From Leguminivora glycinivorella (taxonomy: Eukaryota; Arthropoda; Insecta; Lepidoptera; Tortricidae), in the NCBI RefSeq assembly GCF_023078275.1, contig NC_062985.1, positions 1,922,001 through 1,986,000 of the forward strand: a DNA stretch of 64,000 bases. The letters are read 5' to 3'. Shown here piece after piece: positions 1 to 10,239 of this stretch. The notes under the pieces were generated by a model. That model had not been told where the DNA came from. It ran no database searches and saw nothing but the letters and a program-made list of their open reading frames with translations. Position 1 is the first letter of the stretch; the number at the start of each line of letters is the position of its first letter. A program made the position numbers and the translations under genes.

Positions 1-409
1 TTCTCCTTAGACTTAAGGGTTCAATACCACCTGTAAGTTTGGAATCGTCGACAATTCGCACAGCGCGTCTCTGGTATCCAGGTGCTCCTGCCCAAAGGTG
101 ACAGCAATACTCCATGTGGGGTCTGACTTGCGCCTTGTACAAGAGCAGTCTTTTTCCCGGAGTAAAATATCCCTTCGCTCGATTGAGCACACCGAGCTTT
201 TTGGATGCCAACGCAGCTTTGCCCTCCAAGTGACAACGGAATTGGACATCGCTCGAAATATCGACTCCAAGGATCCCAATACTCCCTGACAAGGTAAGGG
301 CTGTGCTTTGGAACTGAGGAACCACAGCAAATGGGGTTTTCTTAGCGGTGAACGCACAAACCTGTGTCTTAGTGGGATTGAAACGGACTAGGTTGTTAAT
401 TAACGTTGT
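1..409 (-). pseudogene. LINE reverse transcriptase fragment (C-terminal part)
   Basis: The minus strand is open from about 409 to the window edge without a methionine start. The reading contains typical post-palm features of jockey/CR1-type non-LTR polymerases: FNPTKTQVCAFT, then SIGILGVDISSDVQF, a LNRAKGYFT stretch, LYKAQVRPHMEY and LWAGAPGYQRRAVRIV. A stop lies just upstream (TAA at 410-412), so only an internal slice of ORF2 is present and it continues beyond coordinate 1. I infer a dead or truncated LINE copy; the clade is uncertain. Confidence 0.75.
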
Positions 410-588
410 TAAGGGAATATAAGCCATATATGGTATATTTTTCATTAAACCAAGTTTTACACGAGATTGACCTACAGGGTGTGTTTTGACAGCGAGTCAG
501 TGATCTTAGTGTGCTACGCGAAAACAGTCTAAGACGACTTTTCCTCGATTTTCAATTGATGAAAAATGGCGTTCACATGAAGATTTTG

Positions 589-609
589 AAAAAAAAAAAA
601 AAAAAAAAA
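589..609. repeat. Poly(A) run
   Basis: Twenty-one consecutive A residues. It may be the tail of a degraded retroposon, but no body is recognisable upstream. Confidence 0.6.
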
Positions 610-740
610 CGGGTGCGGGAAAATGGTCAATTTAATAAACTGAAAATATCGATACAACTAAGGAACAAATCAAATTATTTTATTGAATATTTTTTGATTT
701 GTTCTTTTTCCAAGTAGTCTCACTACTATATATAAATTAT

Positions 741-977
741 AAATTGAAATAGATATCATACACGAAAGAAAAAACGACAAGGCCCACTGGTGGCCGAGCC
801 GGGAATCGAACCCGGGTCTTCAGCTTACTTGGCCAACTTCTCGTCGAAATTTCGTCGGGTACCACGGCGGGCGGGTGGTCTAGTGGTAAAGACGTTAGAC
901 CCGGGGGTTCGATTCTCGGCTCGGCCACCGTGGGCCTTGTCGTTTTTTCTTTCGTGTATGATATCTATTTCAATTTA
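741..977. repeat. Inverted pair of tRNA-like SINE heads
   Basis: Two arms with near-identical ends (the ATTGAAATAGATATCATACA end and its complement) face each other. Each inner arm has a tRNA-like B box: GAATCGAACCCGGG on the left and GGGTTCGATTCTC on the right. The right arm also has an A-box-like TGGTCTAGTGGTAAAGAC. The A-to-B spacing is only about 20 bases, too short for a functional tRNA, so this is a SINE-type pseudo-tRNA palindrome and not a tRNA gene. Confidence 0.65.
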
Positions 978-1484
978 TGAAAATATCGACTTTAAAAAAA
1001 AAGGAAGTGGTTGGAGTTGAACATTTTCATTTCAGTACTTCTAGTACGGTGGACGACCAAAAAGGTTTCAGTTGGGCATAGGTACGCTGCTCTAGTCTTG
1101 TTTTGTTTTGGGAAGAAACGAGCGAGATGCTCGCTTGTTCTTAGTCTCATCTAATAAGTAGGGATATTGAGCGAGTCTTTATTTTATCTTTAGCATAAAA
1201 AATATCGGTCAAAAATATATTTTTAAACACAATTAGCGGTCAAAAAGTTAACCGTGTCGATGACTGTCAAATGCAGTACAACGTGAAAAAAATGATTTCA
1301 AGTATTTGTGATGAAACTGATGAATAAGTTAAGTCATTATTTCTAGATATGTGTAAAATTAACATAAAGTGCTGTCATTGCTCGATAACAATGGATGGGA
1401 CCGGTGCAGGCAAACACAGGGCAGTAGGGGTATTTATAGTGTAAACAAATGTCATCTATGTCATCCATACTAATTCCATACTAT

Positions 1485-1715
1485 TCCATACTAATATTAT
1501 AAATGGGGAAGTGTGTGTGTCTGTGTTTCACGCAAAAACGGAGCGACGAATTGAAGTGATTTTTTAAGTGGAGATAGTTGAAGGGATGGAGAGTGACATA
1601 GGCTACTTTTTGTTTCTTTCTAACTCCCCACATCCCTAAAGTGGGGATTGGAAGTTTGTATGGAGCATTCGCAATTCTCGAATTTAACGCAAGCGAAGCC
1701 GCGGGCAAAAGCTAG
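1485..1715 (+). mobile_element. Non-autonomous Helitron (Lep1-like)
   Basis: Begins TCCATACTAATATTATAAA, contains the GTGTGTGTCTGTGTTTCACG stretch and ends GCGGGCAAAAGCTAG followed by T. A 5' TC, a 3' CTAG and a T after the end fit Helitron termini. Related copies lie at 6243-6407, 43061-43239 and 55677-55848. No Rep/helicase is encoded. Confidence 0.75.
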
Positions 1716-2022
1716 TAATAAATAAATAGGAATACATATACACACTAGGAATATCTTACGACAAAACGGCAGAAAATGACATTCATTTTTAATTATGCCA
1801 TAAGTCGACAGTATTCTATTCTAAATTACTAAACCATTTATTGGACAAAAATAACACTAAATATTTTACAAGCGAGTATCCGCAACGCAGGCTTCGTCAT
1901 GAGGTTACAGCCATAAATCAGCAACAGGCGTCGTCTTTACACACAAACAATAAAGCTACATAATAGGCTTCGTCATTTACCCATATGTGGGTTATTGCAA
2001 CAACAACATACGCGCAAACTAA

Positions 2023-2244
2023 CTAGGACCCGCCCGCCCGAGTCGTACCGGGCCCAAAGGTTCCCATCACACTAGCAGCATTTCCACGCTGTATAGCCAA
2101 CGAAACCCCCTGCACCAGATACGACCCGGAACGCGGATCGCAGCCCCTATCCCTAAGTCGGCGACCAAGTTCTTTCACAAAGTCTTTAGCCTCAGTTCCC
2201 CAGGGACCCGCCGTCTCCACAGCAAGTGGCACAAAATTGTACAT
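2023..2244 (-). pseudogene. Retroelement C-terminal coding remnant
   Basis: A 73-residue open frame contains VPLAVETAGPWG, then RLRDRGCDPRSGSYL and SLAIQRGNAASVMGTF. I recognise the pattern 'P(F/L)AVET.GPWG ... R.GSYL.QR.S.A.QRGNAAS..GT' as the tail of transposable-element polyprotein predictions in insects. A second diverged copy of its end lies at 34456-34560. Treated as a TE remnant, not a host gene. Confidence 0.55.
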
Positions 2245-2418
2245 TGCTTCCAGGGCGCTGTACTTTGCGTGCTACTTTGTTTCTAAATTAAAAAAATCAA
2301 AAAGTCATGAATTCATGATACAGGGTCAAAATGTCCACTTATTGTTAATGGCCCCTAGGACTTCGTATCCGCGTAGCCCAAAGGTCCGGAACACCATTGT
2401 TCGGTGATGGAATACATT

Positions 2419-2679
2419 TGTGAAGCAACTTTTTCTTGCCTGTTATGGCCATGGTTACGGTCCCCTGAGTCACGCTGGTTTTATGCAAAATTATGCTACT
2501 GAAATTATGCAAGCATGCATGTAGTCCATATTTGTAGGTGGCAAATTAAGGAAAGGGCTTGTTAACACCAGAAAAATGAATGTTTGCATAGTTTAAGTAG
2601 CATAAGTTTGCATAAAACCAGCGTGACTCAGGGGACCGTAACCATGGCAATAACAGGCAAGAAAAAGTTGATTCACCCA
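2419..2679. mobile_element. MITE with ~55 bp inverted ends (copy 1)
   Basis: The two ends are inverted copies of a block containing CTTTTTCTTGCCTGTTAT, CCATGGTTACGGTCCCCTGA and GGTTTTATGCAAA. The outermost left end is eroded. A better preserved copy is at 51238-51498. No coding capacity. Confidence 0.75.
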
Positions 2680-2770
2680 CATACAAAATTTAATAATACT
2701 TACTAAAGGACTACAAATTCCAAAGATCCACTGTAGTTAAATCATGCTCTGTTCAATGAACATTAGACAA

Positions 2771-2834
2771 CATTGCCACTACTAGGACTCGAACCTGGAC
2801 CTTCTGCTTTTTAGACCAGCACACCAACTAGCCA
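2771..2834 (-). repeat. tRNA-like SINE head
   Basis: On the minus strand there is an A-box-like GGCTAGTTGGTGTGC, then a B box AGGTTCGAGTCCTAG at near-tRNA spacing. The 3' arm (AGTAGTGGCA) has no complementary 5' arm upstream, so an acceptor stem cannot form. I call it a SINE head and not a tRNA gene. Confidence 0.5.
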
Positions 2835-3887
2835 AAAAAGTCAGTCAGAGAAATAGAAATAAAAACTTACATCAAGTAATGGTAAACTGTATGACATGTT
2901 GCTTAAAATATCACTGTTTACAATCACAACTTTATTTATTATAATTTGTTAAATTATTAGATGCAAGACTTGCAAGACGTGTGCATCTTTTGCATAAAAT
3001 ATAAGTCTGTTACATGTCAGAATATTTCAGAATTTAGTTTACTTTTATTGTAATTGTAAATGACTTATTAGTGTGAGATGATTTTTATCTCGAGGGTTCT
3101 GTTATGAGGGTTTTTTTTTCACTGGCACATTGTTCATGAAGAGACGGATTGACAATTCGACAGAGAGTGAGTGGTGTGGCAATGTCCCCGCGTGGTAAAC
3201 GGACCACGTAGACATGCTTCGGTCAAGGCAGTGCTTGCGATTTCTTTAGCCGAGCATTTTGCCTCATAGATCAGTCAATGAATGCTCAAAAGGGGGATCA
3301 AATAGGTGGAATGGCCGAAAGCAGAAAGTTTCACTACGGGATGTTGTTAGGGGTAGTCAGGAGACATACATACTAAAAGTCCTCGGACTTTGGACGTGAG
3401 CTCGAAGAGGGGGGGATGAAAAACGGTCCCATTTTTTGGTTTTTTGCTCATATTTCAAAAACTATGCGTCATACGAAATTTTGGTTTACCACACCTTGAA
3501 AGCTTATAAAATTCTCTATAACTTTGATCTAGAAACTTTTTTTCTATTCTCAACCATTATCTAGGTATGAGCACCTAAAAACAGTAAATTTTTTAAAAAT
3601 CGTTTCCCCCCCACTTTTTGCTTCATACATTGCTCCATATCTTGCAAAATATTTATCTTAGACAAAAGTTTTCTTAAAAAATCTTGTAGATCATTCAAAT
3701 ACCTTTCATAATATGTGTACATATGCTTCTGGGTCATGTACCGTTGAATAATTATACGACTTTAAAACGAAATGAAACAACAAATGTATGTGATAAACGT
3801 GTAAAATATGTATTTCATGAACATGATTGTATTACGATGCTGTATAAATGCATTCACACAACAGGTAACAATACAATTAGCTGTATA

Positions 3888-4022
3888 TAAAGGCCTTCTC
3901 ACACCCACATCTACCACTACTACAATCTGTGGTGCACCGGCAAAATATTGACTTCAGTATTTCATCCGGGGCAGCTGGTACTTTGGTTTGCACAGGAATC
4001 AGTAAGTTGCTTTCGTTCCGTG
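3888..4022 (-). pseudogene. Cysteine-rich (CXC-like) coding remnant, left arm
   Basis: Mirror copy of the remnant at 4290-4451. The minus strand carries the same codons for a tail rich in C-x-C and C-x3-C spacings (CRCTTDCSSGRCGCEKA), preceded by a PVQTKVPAAP stretch. The cysteine pattern resembles tesmin/TSO1-type CXC tails appended to some arthropod transposon proteins. It is a fragment only. Confidence 0.5.
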
Positions 4023-4027
4023 CCATC

Positions 4028-4272
4028 CCCATTCATCATCCTCCTTGCGTTATCCCGGCATTTGCCACGGCTCATGGGAGCCTGGGGTCCACTTTGACAA
4101 CTAATCCCAAGATTTGGCGTAGGCACTAGTTTTACGAAAACGACTGCCTTCTTACTTTCCAACCCGAAGGGTAACTAGGACTTATTGGAATTAGTCCGGT
4201 TTCCTCACGATTTTTTCCTTCACCGAAAAGCGACTGGCAAATATCAAATGACATTTCGCACATACGTTCAGA
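4028..4272 (-). mobile_element. SINE body fragment (family S1)
   Basis: Shares the blocks CCTTGCGTTATCCCGGCATT, CCACGGCTCATGGGAGCCTG, TTTGACAACTAATCCCAAGA and TCCTTCACCGAAAAGCGACT with copies at 14953-15152, 36329-36649 and 45815-46085. The tRNA head is missing here. It sits in the spacer of the foldback at 3306-5030. Confidence 0.75.
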
Positions 4273-4289
4273 AAAAAGTCATTGAAGAA

Positions 4290-4451
4290 AAAAGTCAGTC
4301 AAAGTCACGGAACGAAAGCAACTTACTGATTCCTGTGCAAACCAAAGTACCAGCTGCTCCGGAAGAAATACTGAAGTTAATATTTTGCCGGTGCACTACA
4401 GATTGTAGTAGTGGTAGATGTGGGTGTGAGAAGGCCTTTATGTACAGCTAA
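4290..4451 (+). pseudogene. Cysteine-rich (CXC-like) coding remnant, right arm
   Basis: The plus-strand frame reads ...SRNESNLLIPVQTKVPAA, then EEILKLIFCRCTTDCSSG and RCGCEKAF, ending at TAG. The Cys spacing (C-x-C-x3-C-x4-C-x-C) is like the end of transposon-encoded CXC tails. It lies at the inner end of the foldback's right arm, is mirrored at 3888-4022, and has no upstream transposase. Confidence 0.5.
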
Positions 4452-5094
4452 TTGTATTGTTACAGGACCTGTTGTGTGAATGCATTTATACAGCATCGTA
4501 ATACAATCATGTTCATGAAATACATATTTTACACGTTTGTCACATACATTTGTTGTTTTATTTCGTTTTAAAGTCGTATAATTATTCAACGGTACATGAC
4601 CCAGAAGCATATGTACACATATTATGAAAGGTATTTGAATGATCTACAAGATTTTTCAAGAAAACTTTTGTCTAAGATAAATATTTTTCAAGATATGGAA
4701 CAATGTATGAAGCAAAAAGTGGGGGGAAAACGATTTTTAAAAAATTAACAGTTTTTAAGAGCTCATACCTAGAAAATAGTTGAGAATAGAAAAAAAGTTT
4801 CTAGATCAAAGTTAATAGAGAATTTTATAAGCTTTCAAAGTGTAGTAAACCAAAATTTCGTATGACGCAAAGTTTTTGAAATATGAGCAAAAAACCAAAA
4901 AATGGGACCTTTTTTCATCCCCCCCTCTTCGAGCTCACGTCCAAAGTCCGAGGACTTTTAGTATGTATGTCTCCTGACTACCCCTAACAACATCCCGTAG
5001 TGAAACTTTCTGCTTTCGGCCATTCCATCTAGGATCGTTCGTTGACCATGCTATCAGCTGAGGAAAATTTTCGTTGGCATTTTGTCAACATCAT

Positions 5095-5310
5095 ATTACA
5101 TCTGCTTTCGACTGGAAACCGCAGAATGTAAGCCGTGGCCCCGGGCGCCCTGTCCACTCATGGAAGCGGTCCGTCGAAAATGAGCTATGAGCGGCTGGTT
5201 TGAGCTGGAGCGAGGCCACAAGGGTCGCTGAAGATAGGAAGTCGTGGCGCGAGCTTGTGAAGACCCTTTGCACCTCTGGGGTGCCTTAGGACTACAACTA
5301 CAACAACAAC
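5095..5310 (+). pseudogene. 3' end of an RTE-like LINE
   Basis: Plus-strand codons near the end read WRELVKTLCTSGVP then stop, followed by an (ACA)n-type tail ACTACAACTACAACAACAAC. This ending is typical of insect RTE-type LINE ORFs. The upstream part is frameshifted (stops within the first 120 bases). Confidence 0.6.
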
Positions 5311-5567
5311 ATATTAACATCTGTGATAGAAAAATTGCTATATCAATGACAGATGTTGGCAATAATGTCTATCAAAAGAATCTAAAAGTAAGTGAACCCT
5401 AACTTATTACCATCAAACTAAACTATGCATACATAATGATTTGAAATAGGTACAAATAACATATTATTTGTTCGAGGTTAATCATATCTGCAAAGCATTA
5501 GGCAGGGTTTTATTATTAATTATAAAGCCCTTTATTCATAACCAAACATGTTTTTGAATTTTAATTA

Positions 5568-5838
5568 TAAATAATAATAATAAATAAATAAATAAATATT
5601 ATAGGACATTCTTACACAGATTGACTGAGGCCCACGGTAAGCTCAACATGGCTTGTGTTGCAGGTACTCAGACAACGATATACATAATATACAAATACTT
5701 ATATACATAGAAAACATCCATGACTCAGGAACAAATATCTGTGCTCATCACACAAATAAATGCCCTTACCGGGATTCGAACCCGGGACCGTGGCGTAGCA
5801 GGCAGGGTCACTACGCGCTAGGCCAGACCGGTCGTCAA
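5568..5838 (-). mobile_element. tRNA-derived SINE (family S2, copy 1)
   Basis: On the minus strand the element starts with GACCGGTCTGGCCTAGCGCG (A-box region). It has the B box GGTTCGAATCCCGG and continues with GCATTTATTTGTGTGATGAG to a TATTTATTTATT-type tail. The other copies are at 33018-33258 (minus) and 42912-43352 (plus). The head-body-tail structure supports a SINE and argues against a tRNA gene. Confidence 0.8.
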
Positions 5839-6242
5839 TTTCCTTCTTAATTCTTGGGTGGGTCTTCCTCTCAGGGTGTAGGCCTCTTCCAGCTCTGACC
5901 ACTTTTCTCTGTTTTAAGCCACTTCCATCCAGGTTTTTCCTGCTGCCTGGACTATGTCTATCTATTTCAATTTAATATGATTTAAAACTCCATCTAAACA
6001 GGAAAACCATTTTGAATAGCTAAAAAGTCTTATAAAAACATTTTTACTTAAACTTTGTGTATGTCAAAATTCTACAGGTGCAAATGATATTGAGAAACTT
6101 GTTTTTTTTAATACATGCATAAATGAATACAACATTAATAGGTGGAAGGTCAACCTTCTTGCTTGTAGAAAAACATACAAATTACTCAAGTAAACAAATC
6201 TTGTCTTATGGCACATACAGTTGTTTACTGTTTTATTGTCTA
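5839..6242. other. Unassigned intronic/intergenic stretch
   Basis: About 5860-5960 resembles degraded lepidopteran LINE sequence (GCCTCTTCCAGCTCTGACCA). The rest is AT-rich and I see no coding, RNA or repeat signature. Confidence 0.4.
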
Positions 6243-6407
6243 TTAGCTTTTGCCCTGGCTTCACTCACGTTAGAAAGAGACAAAAAGTAGCCTTCCCTTC
6301 AACTATCTCCCCTAAAAAAATCACGTCGCGTCCTCACTCCGTATTACCGTGAAAGACGGACAAACAAACAGACACACACACTTTCCCATTTATAATATTA
6401 GTATGGA
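6243..6407 (-). mobile_element. Non-autonomous Helitron (Lep1-like), variant 3' end
   Basis: On the minus strand it begins TCCATACTAATATTATAAAT and ends in CTAA where the other copies end in CTAG. CTAA still fits the CTRR consensus for Helitron 3' ends. The body is shorter than the 1485-1715 copy. Confidence 0.7.
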
Positions 6408-6663
6408 TTACAAAGTAATTCAATTAAACCCGATTTTTGATTTGTCTAGTAAGAAAAAGTATGATTTGTCTTCCATCCCCTTATACAACATTCCTCCTAA
6501 TTTATGCAATAAGGTTCAAATTAAAAAAAAAGAAAACTTTCTTAGAAAGTCGTTACCCGTTTCAGCCGAAGTTACTCGAGACCTGAGTCAGTCGAAGAAT
6601 TTTATTGGAGCTCTACATTTCAGAAGCGAGTAACAAAATTTCATCAGTGAAAATAATATTTAC

Positions 6664-7725
6664 CTTCACCCAGGCTGGTTTTTGAGGTTGTGCTGTCAGT
6701 CGGGGCCACCATGACGGCTTTTCCTTCACCAGAATCACTTCCACGCGATTATCGAATATGCGCACCGTTGTTGGGTACTCACTGTCAGATTCAATCTAGA
6801 AAAAAAAATAGTTTTTCTCAAACATGCAATGAAATATTGTCTTTACGTTCCTTAAAATGGGCTGACAAGTATCGCTTTTTGGGCTCAACAACTCGAGAGG
6901 ACTGTAAAGGGATTTCATATTATTTTTCAGGCCTAGGCCTGCAAAGTAACTTTTTTTTATAAAATATTGTCCTTTAGAGCATTTTTTTTTTATTTCATTG
7001 TATGTTTGAGAAAAGCACTATACATGCCTCGGCATGAAAACAGATTCCCGGCCTCGTATCCCTATCCCTATGTATATACCCACTTGGCCGGAAATCCTCA
7101 TTTTCCCGGCCTCTGATGTAATGTACTATTAAAAAAATTGTTTTCAGGCCGTTTTCAGGCCGAGGCATGTATAGTGCTTTTCTCAAACATACAATGAAAT
7201 AAAAAAAAATGCTCTAAAGGACAATATTTTATAAAAAAAAGTTACTTTGCAGGCCTAGGCCTAAAAAATAATATGAAATCCCTTTACAGTCCTCTCGAGT
7301 TGTTGCGCCCAAAAAGCGATACTTCCCAGCCCATTTTAAGGAACGTAAAGACAATATTTCATTGCATGTTTGAGAAAAGTAATTTTTTTATTCACGACAA
7401 TATTTTCAGACAGCGCTTAGCAAGATCAAGGCTACTGTATTAAACAGGTTTTATTAAACAAACATAACGATACGAAACATCGTTACTGCAGAGTAGCCTT
7501 ATCGTATCATAAAATATTAGAAGTACTAACCGATTTTATGGGAGAGTACAAGTCTAAACTAAACTCGTAAAGTGTTTTGCCGTGAGCACCTATGCCGTCA
7601 GCGGAGAACTTAATCTTGCTTTCCAGAACGTTCACATCGGGCTTTACAACATTTTTCAAGTCGATCTTCAAGGATACTTCCTTCTCTGTTTGCGCCCAAT
7701 AGACGAACGGGCTGGGTATCACCAT
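6664..7725 (-). CDS. HACD3: Very-long-chain (3R)-3-hydroxyacyl-CoA dehydratase, HACD3-type, 5' two exons (partial)
   Basis: Two coding exons are read: exon 1 at 7531-7725 (65 codons from ATG at 7725-7723, donor GTTAGT) and exon 2 at 6664-6795 (44 codons, acceptor CTAG, donor GTAAAT). The join is in phase 0. Exon 1 encodes the start of a p23/CS domain: VIPSPFVYWAQTEKEVSLKI, a KPDVNV turn, KFSADGIGAHGKTLYEFSLD. Exon 2 encodes the rest of that sheet and the conserved WWPRLTAQPQKPAWVK. This matches the N-terminal chaperone-like domain of HACD3 (PTPLAD1), an ER membrane enzyme that dehydrates 3-hydroxyacyl-CoA during very-long-chain fatty-acid elongation. The transmembrane catalytic part must lie on exons further left; I found none between 1 and 6600, so the gene probably continues outside the window. 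An in-frame upstream GTG exists, but the ATG gives the family-like start. Confidence 0.8.
6812..7379. repeat. ~570 bp inverted repeat filling HACD intron 1
   Basis: The arms (6812 inward and 7379 inward) share TTTTCTCAAACATGCAATGA, CTTTACGTTCCTTAAAATGG and GGACTGTAAAGGGATTTCAT in opposite orientation, around a spacer with a second, inner inverted block (CAGGCCGAGGCATGTATAGT). Its left edge is under 20 bases from the acceptor of HACD exon 2. Palindromic non-coding structure suggests a MITE or foldback. Confidence 0.8.
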
Positions 7726-7890
7726 TTTGTAGTTGTTATGTTTTACCACATATAGACTAGCTTTAGAGTTTAGAAGGAAAAAAAAACGATATTATTTTTA
7801 TAAAAGCCGATTTCCAGGCAACTAAAACCGCCGTGAAGCCGTCAAACAGGACTTCGATTCGATTATCTACTGTCAATATATTTTGACATT
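7726..7890 (-). promoter_or_regulatory. HACD3 5' UTR and proximal promoter
   Basis: This 165 bp stretch separates the HACD start codon from the retrotransposon target duplication. A short AT-rich TTATTTTTATAAAAGC lies near 7795-7806. No defined core element can be assigned with confidence. Confidence 0.35.
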
Positions 7891-7903
7891 TAACTTTCGT
7901 TCA
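7891..7903. repeat. Target-site duplication, left copy
   Basis: TAACTTTCGTTCA directly precedes the poly(T) run (the poly(A) tail of the minus-strand LINE). The identical 13-mer is at 18722-18734. Confidence 0.9.
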
Positions 7904-8135
7904 TTTTTTTTTTTTTTTTTTTAATTTATTGGGAGCATTGGCAACTTGGCCATCAGCTCAAACATACAATATTTAATAAAACAGAAGAAACAATTAAGTA
8001 CAGGTATAACAATTACTATGTTAAACATAAAAGTAAATAATTGCACATATTTAAATGATAAACTTATGACTATTTAGTAACTACACAATACAATGTTTTA
8101 TCAATAAGAAGTAGTTTCGATCAATTAAAAATTAT

Positions 8136-10199
8136 TTACAGAGCGCCAATAGTGTGCATAACAAATTCACAAATTGCAGGGTACAATTGTGGATATTTTA
8201 AAAGAGCCTGTACAGAGTTTGGCAGAACTTGAAAACCCGTATCCATGCACATGGCAACAAATAACAACCTCTGCAAATTAAATGAAGAACAGTTAAAGAA
8301 AATGTGGTCAAGATTACACAAATTAAAATTACAATATGGACAAGCAGCGGAATCACTTAATTTTAATCGGAAAAGATGTGCTGGAAAACGAGCATGACCA
8401 ATTCGCAATCTACATATAGTTGTAATAAATCTCCTTTCTATATATTTTCTTTGATATTCAAACCACGACTTGGTGCTGGGAGCCTGGACTATTTCGGCTA
8501 GCCATTTGCCTTTAACTTCTTTGGATTTAGACCACGAGTTATTCCAACGTCTAATCATAAGTTCTCTAACAAAAGGAACTAAATCGGTATAAGGTACTTT
8601 TAAATTACAAACTTGAATATTTTCAGAAGATTTGGCTAGCGTGTCTACAAGCTCGTTACCAAAAATTCCTGAATGTCCAGGAACCCAGCAAAATTCAACA
8701 ATTATATTTCTATCTATTAAAGAACTTAAACAGCTTCTTAACTTATAAATTAAATAGTTAACAGTTGCACTTAGACATTTATTTTTAAGAGCTTGTAAAG
8801 CGCTCATGGAATCAGATAGAATTAAAAATTTGGTTTTATTTAAATAATTATCGTTAATATGCTCTAAAGCGTAAATTATGCCTAATACTTCAGCCGAAAA
8901 TACAGAAAAGTAACTACTACATTCAAACACTTTTCCTAAGTTCAAAAAAGAATCATAAAACGCAAAACTGGTCCTATCTTTAGTCTTTGATCCATCTGTA
9001 TATAGTTTAATAAAATCAGTCTTCATATCAAGAAACTCCAAGAAGTCATATTTTGATTCAAATTTGATGAGTTCAACAACCACGTCTCGCATGCTATCAT
9101 AGTATTCATGTTCAAAACAGGGAAGCAAATGCGACCAATACACTATATCTTGGAATTCAAAATTTAAATACGTTATAACTCCACTTATGGAAGAAGAATT
9201 AGTAAGCGGTACTAAATTATAATTTGGTATGTTGACATAGGTCAAGTATCTATAAGCTACTTCATTATCACGACTAACTAACTTAAGGCCATATTTATCA
9301 GTAATATAAGATCTACGTATAAATAGAGGCACAATGCCAGCCTCTATCTCCAGAGAATTAATTGGAGATGACATCATAGCTCCAGTAATAATTCGTAGCG
9401 CCCTATTTTGAATAATATCTAATTTCCTTAAAAGGTGGATATTCGCATCAGCAAAAAACATACAACCATAATCAAAATTACTTCTAATAGCTGCGATATA
9501 TATAGTCTTAAGAACCTTAGGGTCTGCTCCCCATTTTACTCCTGTTAACGACTTCAATATATTTAAACCTAGTTCGGCTCTTTTAGAAATAGTATCAATA
9601 TGAGTTTTCCACGAAAGATCATAATCAAGAAATAGGCCAACGTATTTGACAGAAGACTGAGCAGGAATAACGCTAGAATTATATAAAACTTGAGGGTAAT
9701 GCAAGCCATTTTGAGAAAAGAGAATTACAGAACTTTTGGAAACATTAACTTCAAGTTTTAGTGAATTTGTTAATATGTTATGAATACTACGCAGACAGTC
9801 GTTCATAATAGATTCACCAACTTTTATATCATTACAGTTTACATATAAAACCAAATCATCTGCATAAAATAAGTGCTTAACAGAATGCGGAATTTCTTTC
9901 ATAAAACAAACCAAACTTAGTATAAATGTAAGAGGAGATAATACAGAGCCTTGAGGAGTACCCTTTGTAGAAACTTTAGAACCTATTAAAGTAGATCGAA
10001 TTTTTAAAGTTAGAGATCTTTTATTAAGAAAATTAAATAACCAACGTAAAATATGCCCAGGAAACCCCAATATAGATAAACTTTTAATAAGATATGCGTG
10101 ATCAATGTTGTCAAATGCCCCTTTAATATCTAAAAAAACAGCTAATGTATACTGATTAGATCGAAAGTTATTCTTAACATCGCCAATTAAACAACTTAA
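8136..10199 (-). CDS. I-like ORF2, C-terminal part: reverse transcriptase + RNase H
   Basis: 688 codons including the stop. Near the start is the RT palm motif AVFLDIKGAFDN with its catalytic Asp, then KGTPQGSVLSPL, then LFYADDLVLYV (catalytic Asp pair). An RNase H domain follows: LYTDGSKTKD, AEVLGIIYALE, LSDSMSALQAL and VPGHSGIFGNELVDTLAK hold the expected D-E-D-D residues. The tail has a Cys/His cluster (CPYC...DHIFFNC). The open frame also runs 12 bases into the insertion, where a TTG could mimic a start. The true reading frame continues into 15687-17393 once the TTAA insertion is removed. The 3' UTR is 7923-8135. Confidence 0.9.
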   Translation of the reverse strand, partial: LSCLIGDVKNNFRSNQYTLAVFLDIKGAFDNIDHAYLIKSLSILGFPGHILRWLFNFLNKRSLTLKIRSTLIGSKVSTKGTPQGSVLSPLTFILSLVCFMKEIPHSVKHLFYADDLVLYVNCNDIKVGESIMNDCLRSIHNILTNSLKLEVNVSKSSVILFSQNGLHYPQVLYNSSVIPAQSSVKYVGLFLDYDLSWKTHIDTISKRAELGLNILKSLTGVKWGADPKVLKTIYIAAIRSNFDYGCMFFADANIHLLRKLDIIQNRALRIITGAMMSSPINSLEIEAGIVPLFIRRSYITDKYGLKLVSRDNEVAYRYLTYVNIPNYNLVPLTNSSSISGVITYLNFEFQDIVYWSHLLPCFEHEYYDSMRDVVVELIKFESKYDFLEFLDMKTDFIKLYTDGSKTKDRTSFAFYDSFLNLGKVFECSSYFSVFSAEVLGIIYALEHINDNYLNKTKFLILSDSMSALQALKNKCLSATVNYLIYKLRSCLSSLIDRNIIVEFCWVPGHSGIFGNELVDTLAKSSENIQVCNLKVPYTDLVPFVRELMIRRWNNSWSKSKEVKGKWLAEIVQAPSTKSWFEYQRKYIERRFITTICRLRIGHARFPAHLFRLKLSDSAACPYCNFNLCNLDHIFFNCSSFNLQRLLFVAMCMDTGFQVLPNSVQALLKYPQLYPAICEFVMHTIGAL
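10196..10199. repeat. TTAA target duplication, left
   Basis: TTAA followed by the insertion end GAGGGCATTCAACGAAAA. The partner TTAA is at 15683-15686. Confidence 0.8.
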
Positions 10200-10239
10200 G
10201 AGGGCATTCAACGAAAACGTCGTAATAATGTAAAATTGA

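Larger units (their letters stand above)
3306..5030. mobile_element. Foldback element, ~720 bp inverted arms
   Basis: The left arm (about 3306-4022) and right arm (about 4304-5030) are near-perfect inverted copies. They start with GGAATGGCCGAAAGCAG and share the blocks TTCACTACGGGATGTTG and CAGGAGACATACATACTAAA. The spacer carries a SINE. The inner ends of the arms encode a cysteine-rich protein tail, so each arm looks like the 3' end of a larger DNA transposon duplicated head to head. Confidence 0.8.

Noticed and set aside
886..925. Possible tRNA gene (A and B boxes)
   Set aside because: The boxes are only about 20 bases apart, there is no anticodon arm, and the sequence is mirrored at 790-830; it is a SINE-type palindrome.
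5765..5835. tRNA-like sequence with GGTTCGAATCCCGG
   Set aside because: Continues into a SINE body and tail, and recurs at 33018-33258 and 42912-43352 with the same body.
1..6600. Remaining HACD3 exons
   Set aside because: No minus-strand segment encoding the transmembrane dehydratase part was found; the visible frames are transposon remnants.
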